The notes under the pieces were generated by a model that made no database searches, was not told the DNA's origin, and worked only from the letters and a program-made list of their open reading frames with translations. From positions 37,627,519 to 37,691,518 of the forward strand of contig CM019072.1 of assembly GCA_009667805.1 (NCBI GenBank): a DNA stretch of 64,000 nt. Reading direction: 5' to 3'. Positions 10,971 to 22,309 of the stretch are shown here, one piece after another (positions within the stretch are counted from its first letter, which is position 1; each line of letters begins with the position of its first letter). Origin of the DNA: Leptobrachium leishanense (lineage: Eukaryota; Chordata; Amphibia; Anura; Megophryidae). Made by a program: the position numbers and the translations under genes.

Positions 10971-12845
10971 CCCTGCATTTGATCCTATTCTCCAGCCTAG
11001 CCTCCCATGCCGGGCCTACTGGTTGGAATAACATGGGTTCATTGCTGGACCCAGCTGTCGGGAAGTCACATTTCTAATTTTGATTCTGAGTAATGCACAG
11101 ACATGAGGAGGCCATACAGCAGGGGCTTCTGGAATAAATGACACATAACAGGTAATGCAACTGTAATTAGAGTTGATGCCTTCACCCCTGTCCCCCACGG
11201 GTGGGGTAGGGGGTCACGGAAGGCTGAGTACAGGGATTAGCTCTCCTCAGAAGCGGAGATCAGAAAGTGCTGTTCTCCGATTCCTCAGGAACAGAACTCT
11301 TGAGGTTCTCCTATATCCAATGGCTTTCGAGGCGCTTGGTATTGACAGCCTTTGTGTTTTGTATTGGCTTGGTCACTGGAATGTCTAGCCTCTCGCGGGT
11401 CACTTGACACCTGCGGCTTGCAGGAAGCTGGCAGCATGTCCTGTTTGGCCAGCCCCGGTAGGGCCTGCATTGGAGTCAAGGAGAGTTAAAATGGGAGGAA
11501 TGGGGAGGGGATCAGGAGGGGTTACTGTTTAACCCCAGAGGATTCCTTAAATAATTTAAAGGGATACACTCAACATTAATCCAATGCTGGAATCTCCCTT
11601 GGCGCATTTCTGATCTTCCTTGAAGCAGTGTTGACAAGCCAAGGCTCAGTCAGGATCTGATCACATGACCAATTAAATGAAATACCCAGAGTGCCTAGAG
11701 TGTCCCTGGCAAATTTCTCTCAATCATAAAAGCCAGTACGAATATATGCATTATAATTCGTTATAGATTTGTGCAGAATCATCCCTGCATCTACCTGACC
11801 CCCTGGGTTTGTCAGTCCCTGCTTTACAATACGATCTGGACAGTATACACATTCCATGAACATTAATGATTAAAAGCTCCTTAATACCCAAGTACATGAG
11901 AAGTCTTACAAGGCAACAGTCAACGGGTTCAGATTCTCTACCCATCTCTCTAAATTGCGATCTCATTTAAGATTTCCAGACATTTCATGGAGCATTTAAC
12001 TGGTGACGGGGGAAACTACCTTTCAGGGAGCAATAACAATTAGAACTATAACGGCTGGTTTTAAAAGGTTTGCTATGATCCAGTCAGTCATAAATCCAGA
12101 GAAAGAAGATCCACGTGTGACCACTGCAACCTTCTCAGATCTATGGTACGCACTGGGCCAATGCCACCTTCTGCCGTTGGATCTTGACTTAAAGGCTCAT
12201 TCTAGTGGTTTAAATTAAGGCTTAATAAATCCATACAGGTAAAAGAAGCTTTACAGTAACTACACCAATATACCTATTTATACCTATAATGCGTTAATCC
12301 TATTAATTCAGGAGATTGAAGGAGCCCTGAGGACTCAGCTGTGATCTTATCTTCCTGGTTCACAGAATGGGATGAGAACTTCTGCATTTGTTTTCAGTGC
12401 TGAGAAGGAGGAGGGGAGGGTGATTGATATCACCTCACAGAAATGGAATAGGGCAAGAAACTAGCTTTAAATTCAAAGTATAAAACTAAAAAGATAAGCC
12501 TATCACTATTTGGCAAGCTATTTCTAAAGCCAGGATGTTAAAACTCTGGCCCCAACGATCTTGCTGAACTACAACTCCCATGATTCATTGGCCATCTATG
12601 GCATTCACAGACTTATGGAAATAATCAACTTCTGCATCAGTGCTCAACATGACAGCCCTCTGCCCAATCTGTGCATTTGATTGGCTGTCGGCCAGCGCAC
12701 CAACGTCACCACTAGGCCGGTCAAGCATTGTTGTGAGAGAGAGCCACCATATACTGTACCTTTTCCCGGGGAAGGCGAAACATGGCAGCGCCTGCCGCTG
12801 GATTGGTGTGATTACAAACTGTGATATCGCATCATGTCTTTAAGG
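10971..12845. other. Unassigned sequence
   Basis: No gene or well-bounded element is recognised. A decayed MITE arm with CTACAACTCCCATGATTC lies near 12570-12590. Open frames here are short and have no recognisable motif. Confidence 0.5.
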
Positions 12846-12981
12846 CAGGACTCGGCAACCTTGGCCCTCTAGATGTTTTGGAACTACATTTTCCACGTGG
12901 CTTAGCCAACCTAGAGAGTGAATGAGCATTCTGGGGAATGTAGTTTCAAAACATCTGGAGGGCCACGGTTGCTGAATCCTG
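12846..12981. mobile_element. hAT-type palindromic MITE
   Basis: The arms CAGGACTCGGCAACCTTGG and CCACGGTTGCTGAATCCTG are inverted repeats. The match continues inward as CCCTCTAGATGTTTTGGAAC against GTTTCAAAACATCTGGAGGG. The flanks CTTTAAGG and CCGTAAGG match at 6 of 8 positions, consistent with an old 8-bp target duplication. It is the same family as the 66-bp copy at 50396-50461. Confidence 0.85.
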
Positions 12982-14109
12982 CCGTAAGGCTAATGCGATA
13001 TTCATCCCTCGATGGGATATCCAAGCTAAGTGCATCTGGTCACTACATGTGCACTTTAGGATTAAAAGCTAGGTGTACGACTCGTCTTCTATTGACATGA
13101 CAACCATATGTTAAGTTATTGCTAACCGTAAAAAAAAAAGGAATCGTACCATGTTAGGATTTAAAAGTGTACTTTTTAAGACTTTACTGTGCAGATAAAC
13201 CGAATAAAACTGATATTGCATCAATAATACAACATTAAAAAAACTACCATAGTTTAAATCTTTCTGGTTCTTGGTACATGCCATCATGTCTCCATGCTTC
13301 CCCTCACTCAACAAATCACTTTATAGATGGTTTTGATGGATGAATCCTGTTGACACAACACCATTTACCAACCCACTGCCTACAACAGTCAATTCGCATT
13401 CACAAGTTCACATTTTTCTCAGTTCCCATCCAAATTACTGCCATTCAACCAATAGCTGTCACAGTACTACGACTTTTTGGAGTTAGAGTTGCATAATCAA
13501 CCATATTTTCCCAACACATACAACTAGTATATGCTAACGGTGTGCGGATGAAAGTGTTCTTTGCAGTGTATAGAATTCAAAAGCACCAAGAAGGAAATCA
13601 CACTTTTTTATTATGTGTATTGATTTCTCTCCTTCCGCATATGAATTCTGCATCCTGCCGGGGAGCACTTTCATGCATCTCCTTAGCATCTAGTCGTTTT
13701 GTGTGTCATTGAAAATATGGCTGAGCCGGCAACCCTAGTTGGACTCCATACTTTTTACCTATTGAACTTTATGACCATGTGGTCCAACTGTTTACTAATG
13801 AGGCAGGGCTTGTAGCATCTCCTGTTACCATGGCAACTGGTTTAAGTAGATTCTACTGTATCACTAATTTCCTCTTCTTCAAAACACTTTTCCTAATTTT
13901 GACTAGAGTTTATTTTCTAGATTTTTAAGCCACAATTGCTGAGTTTTACATTTTTTCCACCTCTGTTATGCATTCCCCACCATTCCAGAGTAGAGAACAC
14001 CTACGTGTAAACATCTCGAATCAACATCAGTACCTTTCCATAAATAAAATAACCAACCTGACCCAAATATAATGTAAATTTAGAGGGCACCTAAAAAAAT
14101 ATTATGACT
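12982..14109. other. Mostly unassigned
   Basis: A piece of the dispersed TGCTGCAG-type repeat is present at about 13600-13740. No gene or intact element is recognised in the rest. Confidence 0.45.
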
Positions 14110-14113
14110 TTAA

Positions 14114-14538
14114 GGCTAGGGTCAGACTAACGCATTTTTCACGTTGTCCGTGAAAATGTGCGTTCGAAGAATGGACGTATTTTTTCACGGAATACGCAAT
14201 AGCGGTCATACTATGCGCAGTTTCATCCGTGATTTTGTACGGATCATCAATAAAACACTTCTTGCATCTGGACGTTATGTTGGCCGGACATTAGCAGCGT
14301 CTGATGTCTCCAATTCACGCACACACGCCGCTAGCGGACGCAGCGCACTCTGTACGTCAGTACTAGTGGTTTAACGTTCTCGAAAAAATGCGTTCATTTT
14401 CCACTTGCGTTGCGCAGCCGGACTTTTGTGCGACCGTACTTCGTATATTGGCCGTCATTGCCCGGCATCTGCTGCTAGCACGGCCGTGATTAAGTGCGCC
14501 AGAACGCGCGTTCGCACTGCCTCAGTCTGACCCTAGCC
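14114..14538 (+). mobile_element. TTAA-flanked MITE, best-preserved copy
   Basis: It is flanked by TTAA at 14110-14113 and 14539-14542. It starts GGCTAGGGTCAGAC and ends GTCTGACCCTAGCC, giving exact 14-bp terminal inverted repeats. The length is 425 bp. The interior is rich in ACG/CGT triplets and short inverted repeats. Other copies lie at 2448, 47655 and 48278. A TTAA duplication implies mobilisation by a piggyBac- or Kolobok-type transposase encoded elsewhere. Confidence 0.92.
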
Positions 14539-14963
14539 TTAACACTGAACGTGATGTCTAAAACAGGTGTGATTTGGTTTTAGGTATTTATTTTGTGTGT
14601 AATTTTTTTTTTTTTTTAGGATATACAAATACACTTTATATATTTAAAGTCAAAGCTTAAAATTCCATACATCAAACTTAGAAGCTCAGTAAGAAAACGT
14701 CAGGGGCCAATGACATATTTTTAGGAACCAGGCAAAATATTCTAGGAAGCTTTCTGTATGGTAGTTTGAAAATCTAGGAGCCAAACAAAAATTTCTAGGA
14801 GCCCTGTGGCTACCTGGATAAGTCAATTCCCGATTTAACATGCCTCGCTTACCTCTCTTTAAAACCACCATACTGTACAACCTTTCGGTACAAGTTGTTA
14901 TTCTTTGAAGGCTACTGTTATTTCTGAAATGAAAAACCCATACAACACTGGAAACGAGACATA

Positions 14964-16484
14964 CAGGGTTATTCAAAGAGAATCGAAAAGCCACCGCACG
15001 TTCGGTGACTTTTCGTTCTCTTCAATTCGGTTCGATTTGGCGATCCCATTTCGGGGACCCTGCGGTGTATTCAGCAAGCACCACAGGGTCCCCGAATTGC
15101 AGGGAAAAGCTGCCGAAAACTCACCGCAAAACGAGGGCGAAGGCACACCGAAACCTGCAAAAACATCTGGATTAACCCGCCGAAAAACCCGAGCAGGAGC
15201 CGATCACACGCAGCGCAGCCGCCGGAAAAAGCCGACACCACAGACGAGTGAAGTGAATTAATTAGAAAAACAGTTTGCTTGAATGTTTTTAAAAGTGAAA
15301 CGCTATTTGCAAAGAAACTACTGAGCGAAAACGTCTGAAATTTACATGAGGTCCAAGGAATGATAATAAAAAGGGCTGTTACAGAAAAAAGAAGTAAAGT
15401 TAAATTTGTTTTGTAAAAAAAAACGGAATTCTTGTTAAAAAAAATCCTGAAAAATGCTTAAAATATCCTAAAAAATCTATAAATAAAGAGACTCTTTACT
15501 GCAGAATTTTATAATGAACGGTTTATTAGATATTGAGTTAAAACGGGAATATTTTTAACATTGAAGCCTATGGGATTCGCCTGAATAAACCTGCCGAATT
15601 AAACCACCAAATGACAGGGCAATTAGGGAACCTTTCACTGCTGGTTGTTGTTCTCTGAATAGCCAAAGTATTGCTTCTCTATGGGGATTTCACTGCCCTC
15701 GAACAGGCACCGAACAGGCACCGTATGTGCAGGCAATTCGCCAGGATTTATTTATTTATAAAGGATTTTACCAGGAAGGATACATTGAGATTTCTCTCGT
15801 TTTCAAGTATGTCCTGGGTTCAAGAACATTGAAATGTTACAGAAATACAAAATAGTAAAATGCAAGATATTAACACAAAACCAAATATACAGATTAACAG
15901 AAAAATAAATATGTAGGAAATAGTCATTATGTCACATGTTTACAGGTGCATTCTGTATTGAGGTATGTTAATAGGGAACTCTTAAGGGACTTTAGACTGG
16001 GGGAAGATTTGATGGCGTCTGGGAGGTTATTCCATATTTGCGATGGTCTGTAGGAAAATGAGGATCGAGACACTTTCTTTTTGTATTGCGGTATTGCAAG
16101 TAAGGTGCTGGTCCTGGATCTGAGGTTATAGGATGAGGAAACTGCTGGGGGAAGCAGCCTATTTAGGTAGGGTGGCAGCTTCCCAGAAAAGCTCTTAAAC
16201 ACCAGGTTGGAAAGGTGAAGGGTGCGTTTAGACTCCAGCGATGGCCAGTTTAGCTCTTTTAACATGTCACAATGGTGGGTCATGTAGCTACATTGTAGCA
16301 CAAAGCGGCAGAATGAGTTATACAATGTAGTAAGTTTCTGGAGGTGTGATTGAGGGGCAGCTGCATAGATTTGGCGAATTGCCTGCTCTATGGATAGCCG
16401 AATGGCCAGGAAAGGTAAGCGTACACTGAATTTCAGCGTTCGGTTACCTTTCTCCAGCAATTCGGATCTCTTTGAATAACCCTG
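14964..16484. mobile_element. Foldback MITE, CAGGGTTATTCAAAGAG family, with LINE insert
   Basis: The ends CAGGGTTATTCAAAGAG and CTCTTTGAATAACCCTG are inverted repeats, flanked by a 3-bp ATA duplication (14961-14963 and 16485-16487). Three-base duplications recur in this family (TAG at 49788, AAT at 58267), which suggests PIF/Harbinger-type mobilisation. Without the LINE insert it aligns along its length with 50891-51741. The interior is AT-rich with no transposase. Confidence 0.85.
15745..16367 (-). pseudogene. 5'-truncated LINE ORF2 fragment nested in MITE
   Basis: On the minus strand a frame from about 16367 to 15927 encodes the C-terminal end of a LINE ORF2. It contains YNSFCRFVLQC and SFSYRPSQIWNNLP and closely matches the fragment at 38221-38598. 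It is followed by a 3' tail with CTCAATGTATCCTTCCTGG and a TAAATAAATAAA end at 15745. The upstream part of the open frame (16460-16370) is MITE sequence, not LINE. The 15 bp left of the LINE (GCAGGCAATTCGCCA) is the reverse complement of its right flank rather than a direct duplicate. Confidence 0.85.
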
Positions 16485-16487
16485 ATA

Positions 16488-17040
16488 GAGTTAATCAGTG
16501 ATTTATTGTACGGAAAGACAGTTGGGCCAAAAAGCCCTGAGATCCTTTAACGTAAAAAAAAAATTGTGAATGGCTGCCAAATCTGGTGTTTGTGCAGACA
16601 ACAGCATATTGTTTGAGTCTTGGAAAAGTAAGTCCCTCATTAAAAAAAAAAATGGCAGCCATTGTTCTAATAGAATTTCACAATCCCATTTACTATTCGC
16701 GAAGATGCAAAGATCCAGAACTATGTACGTATACACTATGGAAATATTTATTAGGGAAAGGCATGCAACGTGAATAATTTATTGGATTTTCAGCCGCAGG
16801 TCTGACGTGTGAAGCAGCACTGATTTTAAATGTCTGAAAAGGAAAGGATCATCTCTGCTATGAACAAAATGCATAAAGTTCAAGATTTCCAGCTGACGGG
16901 TTAGTTAAAAATACACAAAAGCATAACTCATGAATGAATGTATCTACCTAGATCAGCACCTGGAAAACCCAGGATTCAGACGGCCAATGGCTGCTAAATA
17001 TTCCGATAATTCTATAGAAATCTGCAAATCACTATAGAAA
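16488..17040. other. No recognised feature
   Basis: AT-rich sequence with short poly-A tracts; no element or coding signal is recognised. Confidence 0.5.
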
Positions 17041-17205
17041 CCGGCTGCATGGAGTAGAGGTAACATGGACCCAGGTTTGAATCCCGGCAAGAGCACCTCT
17101 CCAGTAAGTGTCCTTGGGCAAGACACCTAACGGTACATACTCGAAAACGAGAGAAATCTCAATGTATAGTTCCTGGTAAAATACTTTCACAAAAAAAACC
17201 ATCTG
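17041..17205 (+). mobile_element. tRNA-derived SINE (V-SINE-like), 5' damaged
   Basis: It contains a tRNA-like head with a B-box-like GGTTTGAATCCCGG. Next comes the conserved middle AGTGTCCTTGGGCAAGACAC, the V-domain-type segment of vertebrate V-SINEs as I recall it. A 3' tail GAAAACGAGAGAAATCTCAA then GTTCCTGGTAAAATACTTT follows, identical in kind to the LINE tail at 38770-38840. The head lacks part of its 5' half compared with the copy at 26411-26625. Confidence 0.8.
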
Positions 17206-17730
17206 TTTGGCTCCTAAAACGATGTGTAGATGAGTCCCAGATTTTCATACTGGTTCCTAGATGATATATATAATTTCTGCAAATGTAGAGTATTGTAAAA
17301 CTACAGCTCCCATGGTGAATTAAGGAACCTTAGCATCACAGGTAAAGCATCATGGGAGTTGTAGTTCTAACTTCATGACACTCTTCCCTCTGTTTTAGGG
17401 ATCTACCCTGCTTTTCTTATGTTTCGAAATCCAGTGGTCTGTCTGCATTATCACCCACACACACCACATCTCTATATTTCTTTCCATTATTCTTTCTTTT
17501 TAGCCATTCCTTTCCCTGTCCCCCCACCCTTCAGACTGTCCCTGGTGCCCCAGCCTGCATTCTGGATGACACAGCACCCCCTCCCTTGCCCCAAACCCCC
17601 ACAGTATGTCTTTCACTTCCCAGGCTGGCACTGCTCCAGATCCTTTCCCTCTCAGGATTCCTCTCATCTCCCCCATATCCTCTGTGTTTCTCTCTTGCCC
17701 CCAACAAATGTTCCCTCTCATGCAGCCCTT

Positions 17731-18590
17731 TAGCTGTCTCTCCCCTCCATCCTCCTCTCAAGCACCCCTTTAACTGTCTCTTCTCCACTCTACATATCAT
17801 GTACCCCTTTATCAGTCAATCCCCCTCTTCTCGTGCACCCCTTTAGCTGTCTCTCCCCTCCATCCTCCTCTCAAGCACCCCTTTAACTGTCTCTTCTCCA
17901 CTCTACATATCATGTACCCCTTTATCAGTCAATCCCCCTCTTCTCGTGCACCCCTTTAGCTGTCTCTTCCCCTCCATCCTCCTCTCAAGCACCCCTTTAA
18001 CTGTCTCTTCTCCACTCTACATATCATGTACCCCTTTATCAGTCAATCCCCCTCTTCTCGTGCACCCCTTTAGCTGTCTCTCCCCTCCATCCTCCTCTCA
18101 AGCACCCCTTTAACTGTCTCTTCTCCACTCTACATATCATGTACCCCTTTATCAGTCAATCCCCCTCTTCTCGTGCACCCCTTTAGCTGTCTCTCCCCTC
18201 CATCCTCCTCTCAAGCACCCCTTTAACTGTCTCTTCTCCACTCTACATATCATGTACCCCTTTATCAGTCAATCCCCCTCTTCTCATGCACCCCTTTAGC
18301 TGTCTCTCCCCTCCATCCTCCTCTCAAGCACCCCTTTAACTGTCTCTTCGCCACTCTACATATCATGTACCCCTTGATCAGCCAATCCCCCTCTTCTCGT
18401 GCACCCCTTTAGCTGTCTCTCCCCTCCATCCTCCTCTCAAGCACCCCTTTAACTGTCTCTTCGCCACTCTACATATCATGTACCCCTTTATCAGTCAATC
18501 CCCCTCTTCTCGTGCACCCATTTAGCTGTCTCTCCCCTCCATCCTCCTCTCATGCACCCCTTTAACTCTCTTCTCCACTCTCCATATCAT
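17731..18590 (+). repeat. Pyrimidine-rich satellite, 113-bp higher-order period
   Basis: TAGCTGTCTC recurs at 17731, 17844, 17957, 18071, 18184, 18297, 18410 and 18523, spacings of 113 or 114 bp. Each 113-bp unit contains three related subunits of about 40, 39 and 34 bp. These begin CACCCCTTTAGCTG, CACCCCTTTAACTG and TACCCCTTTATCAG, so it is a trimeric higher-order repeat. The plus strand is almost entirely C and T. Open frames across it are compositional. Confidence 0.95.
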
Positions 18591-18990
18591 GTACCCCTTC
18601 AGCAGTCAACACCTTTTTCTCATGCACCCCTTTAACTGTCTCTTTCCCATCTGCCTCTCATGCACCCCTCTAGCAATCCTTTCTCCCCATCCCCCTCTCA
18701 TGCACTCATTTAGCTGTCTATACCCATCCCCCTCTAATGCATCCTTTTTAGCTACCTCTTCCTCATCTCCCTCTGATGCACTCCTTTAGCAGTCTCTTTC
18801 CCCACCCCCCTCTCATTCACCCCTTTACCTGTCTATTCGCCCTTTACCTGTCTCTTTCCTGCTTTCTTTTGGCTGTCTCTCTAATCCCCTCTTCCCTTCA
18901 TTAAGCTGTCTCTCCCCACCTCTCATTCACTTTTACCTGGCTCTCCCCCAATCTCTCTCCTGCACCCCTTTAGCTGTCTCTCTCCCCTCT
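18591..18990 (+). repeat. Diverged monomers of the CT-rich satellite
   Basis: Single CATGCACCCCTTTAGC-type monomers of about 35-45 bp continue to about 18990 but are no longer locked into the 113-bp period and differ substantially from one another. They look like the unhomogenised edge of the array. Confidence 0.8.
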
Positions 18991-20160
18991 TAACCCTTGC
19001 ATTCTCATTATTAACCCTCTTATAGCCAGCATTCCAGCACTCACCAGATAGTTCATTGTTCCTGTTTGAGTGGGATCTGCTTGTAATCCAGTGATCCTGT
19101 GCCGAACAGATCCTAATCCAGTCCTTTAGAGCCCAGTCACCAGAGCAGATCCTTCACCTCTACTTTATGCCAGGCATCTCCTGCCAGGCCCCCACTCTCC
19201 TCTTCGCCCTGTGTGCCCTGGATAGAGGTGGCAGTCTCTTTGTCTGGCAGTCACTCAGGGATTTGTCATCATCCCCCCTCTTTCCTGTCCCAGTCGGTTC
19301 CTGGTTGCAGTTTTTTTTTTACTGGTGCCAGTTAAATAATGAAGCTATTCCTTTGGTGGTCTCAGGTTCCTGGTTGGTGGTCTCAAAGAAAGTCTGTCAG
19401 TCCCTTTCCATCCAAGGCTGTCTGTAATTCTGTATTCCAGAAGGTCTCTGCAAACGATTCTGTCCTGAAGGGCTTCCAGACTGTCTCTTTAAATCCCCTG
19501 GTTGTCTCTTTAAATCCCCTGGCTGTCTCGCAGGAGCTGTCACTGGCCTGGAAACCCCCCAGATCGCTGTCACACTGGCAGTCTCTCCGGGTATCCCAGG
19601 CTGTCTCTCTCACACAGGGAATGAGAAGAGGAGGAGATTGTGGAGGGAGAGGTAACATTATCCCATCAATGTCTCAGCCCAGACCCTCTTGCTAGGACTT
19701 GCTGTCATTGGCTGGCCTTGCTTTCTTATGCAAAAATAAAGGGGGGGGCAGGGAAGGAGGGGGTACCTTCTCTCCCTCTGGTAAGGAGGTGTGAGACTGC
19801 CACAGCCTGGAGCTCACAGGCATTGGATCTGGGACAGGATCATCAGAAAATGGATAGAGGAACATAGCAGGGATTTATGTCTCTGTTTTTGCCATCTCTT
19901 TAAAAAAAATAAAAAAAATGAGGGCAAATATCACTTGAGCTGGAAAGGTTTCACAGGGATAAATGGAATTTTGCCATTGGAATTTGGATGGAATTCAGGA
20001 AATTTGTGAAGGGTAATACTGTATACATTTTTATTGTATCTCTTAAAACGTTCCAGAGTTTGGTTAAAAAAAAAAAATTCTCTTAACCCCTCGAGTGGAA
20101 ATTACAGATCGGGTTTCTTGCTGTCATAGGGATAGTCTGATCGTGCCCGTAGTGTTTTTA
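18991..20160. other. Unassigned, with a CTGTCTC-rich stretch
   Basis: Around 19390-19620 CTGTCTCTTTAAATCCCCTGG-like phrases repeat loosely (a 28-bp near-duplicate at about 19483 and 19511). This may be an older derivative of the adjacent CT-rich satellite. A poly-G run with AAAATAAAGGGGGGGG lies near 19732. No gene is recognised. Confidence 0.45.
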
Positions 20161-21162
20161 AAAAACCATCACCTGGTGTGAAACAACCCTAGCGTCGGCA
20201 TGCTTTTGCGTTTAGCGCTGGTTGGGTTAAATGAGTCTAGCGCCTGACCGACAGATCGTTTGCCTCTCAATACAAACGGGAAAAATCATTTAGCACATCG
20301 TAATTAGCGATTCAGAGCGCAAGCTTGCTGTACTTTCCACGTCCTATACTTAGCATGGAGAGCGCTAGAGATCTCTAGCGATTTTGCTACTAACAGTTCA
20401 CTTCGTGCCGGCGCTAATTTCTAGACGGATGCTAATCGCAAAATTTTATCTACGGCTCAACCCGGTGCTAACTCAAAAAAAAAAACAGGTCCTCGCCCAA
20501 AATTAACAGGCAATTGAAAGGAATACAGCACAGGTGTTCTCTTGGCCCCATACACCATAGCAATGGATCTAGTCAGCAATGTCGCTGCTGTTGCAGTAGG
20601 CTCTATTATGAGATAGATGTATCCTTTATCCACATATATCCTAATTCTAATATATTGCCTAATTGTAAACATTTTATGCTGGGAGTTATTCATAGTATGT
20701 ATGCGTTTGATTATTAGGGTGACCGTTAGGACTATGTTTAAAGGGACACATGGATAAGTCTTGCCCTGAAACGTATTATTTTATGCTGCAGCAGGGAGGT
20801 TATTGTCGCTCACCTGGCCTTCCTTTTGGATCTATTAAATGCAGTGTAATGATTCTACATGCTGTTGGGTGGCATTTATCATGTAATGTCCATCAACCTT
20901 AATTAATATATGTGTGCATATAAACATGGATGATTCAGGGGTGTGAGGGCTCTTCGCTGGATGTGTTCATTCTTATACAAGGTTCTATCCAGTACACAAC
21001 CGCATTAGTGCTGGGTCTCAGCCCAGGTCTTAGCTTTTCCCTAGCGGGTGCTAAACGGCCTTAGACAGGACAAGGTGATCTGTTATATAGGTCGTCAAGT
21101 TTTAGCTACTCGTGCTACGTTTTTTCTTTAGCGATTTCAGCTCACACCAGGTGATAGGGCCC
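20161..21162 (+). mobile_element. PIF/Harbinger-like non-autonomous element, copy 2
   Basis: The right end CACACCAGGTGATAGGGCCC and the left CCATCACCTGGTGTGA form inverted repeats matching the element at 8771-9563. The interior aligns with that copy in reverse orientation, for example AATTAACAGGCAATTGAAAG and CTTTATCCACATATATCCTAA. The left terminus is altered to A-rich sequence, and no reliable 3-bp duplication is visible. It ends just before a SINE. Confidence 0.65.
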
Positions 21163-21354
21163 TACATATCATGCTAAGACAAGCATTTCCAAGGCTTCAT
21201 CCAATATTTATGTCGCGACAGGAGTTCGATTCCACCAAGAGCACCTCTGCAGTAAGTGTCCTTGGGCAAGACACCTAACCAGGGCCGGTGCTAGACTATT
21301 TTGTGCCCTAGGCAAGACTAGCTACTTGCACCCCCCCCAGAAAAAAAAAGAAAG

Positions 21355-22165
21355 CTCACATGGGTATATTTGCCCCCAGCTCTCACATGGGTACATTTGC
21401 CCCCAGCATTTACATGGGTATATTTGCCCCAGCTCTTACATGGGTATATTTGCCTCCAGCTCACACCTGGAGATATTGCCCCAGCTCACACATGGAGATA
21501 TTGCCCCAGCTAACACATGGCATGGAGATATTGCCCCAGCTAACACATGGCATGGAGATATTGCCCCAGCTCACACATGGCATGGATATATTGCCCCAGC
21601 TAACACATGGATATCTGCCCCAGCTCACACATGGATATCTGCCCCAGCTCACACATGGATATCTGCCCCAGCTCACACATGGGTATTTGCCCCAGCACAC
21701 ACATGGGTATCTGCCCCAGGCTCACACATGGATTTCTGCCCCAGCACACACATGGATATCTGCCCCAACACACATGGATATCTGCCCCAGCACACACATG
21801 GATATCTGCCCCAGGCCACACATGGATATCTGCCCCAGCTCACACATGGATATCTGCCCCAGGCCACACATGGATATCTGCCCCAGGCTCACACATGGGT
21901 ATTTGCCCCAGGCTTCCCAGCTCACACATGGATATCTGCCCCAGGCTCACACATGGATATCTGCCCCAGCTCACACATGGATATTTGCCCCAGCACACAC
22001 ATGGATATTTGCCCCAGCTCACACATGGATATTTGCCCCAGGCTCCCCAGCTCACATATGGATATCTGCCCCAGCTCACACATGGATATCTGCCCCAGCT
22101 CACACATGGATATTTGCCCCAGCACACACATGGATATTTGCCCCAGCACACACATGGATATTTGC
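21355..22165 (+). repeat. 24-26-bp minisatellite A
   Basis: Around 33 units. The leftmost resemble CACATGGGTATATTTGCCCC (25-26 bp); later ones settle to a 24-bp form with ACACATGGATATCTGCCCC plus AGCT. Occasional units carry a CATGG duplication or a GCTTCC/GCTCC insertion. Because 24 is divisible by three, all frames stay open and give octapeptide repeats such as SHMDICPS. This is a repeat artefact, not a gene. Confidence 0.97.
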
Positions 22166-22220
22166 CGCTCCAGCTCCGCCTCTGACTCCCTCCTCGTAGC
22201 CAGTCCCAATACGTGCTGGT

Positions 22221-22309
22221 GTCGCCGCTGGCGTCAAGGAGACGGAGGCGTGGACTTGGTGCTGGATGCACCAAGTCCACGCCTCCGTCTCTTTGACGCC
22301 AGCGGCGAC
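22221..22309. repeat. Near-perfect 42-bp-arm hairpin
   Basis: The arms at 22221-22262 and 22268-22309 are reverse complements over 42 bp with a single mismatch, around a 5-nt loop. Weaker pairing extends outward to about 22204 and 22326. It is GC-rich. It lies inside the hAT element between the minisatellite and the right end. Confidence 0.95.

Noticed and set aside
16990..17120. True tRNA gene at the B-box-like sequence
   Set aside because: No cloverleaf can be formed. The sequence belongs to a SINE whose tRNA-like head is diverged.
17419..17846. Proline/serine-rich frames near 17.4-17.8 kb
   Set aside because: They are the product of pyrimidine-rich sequence at the edge of the CT satellite, with no conserved motif.
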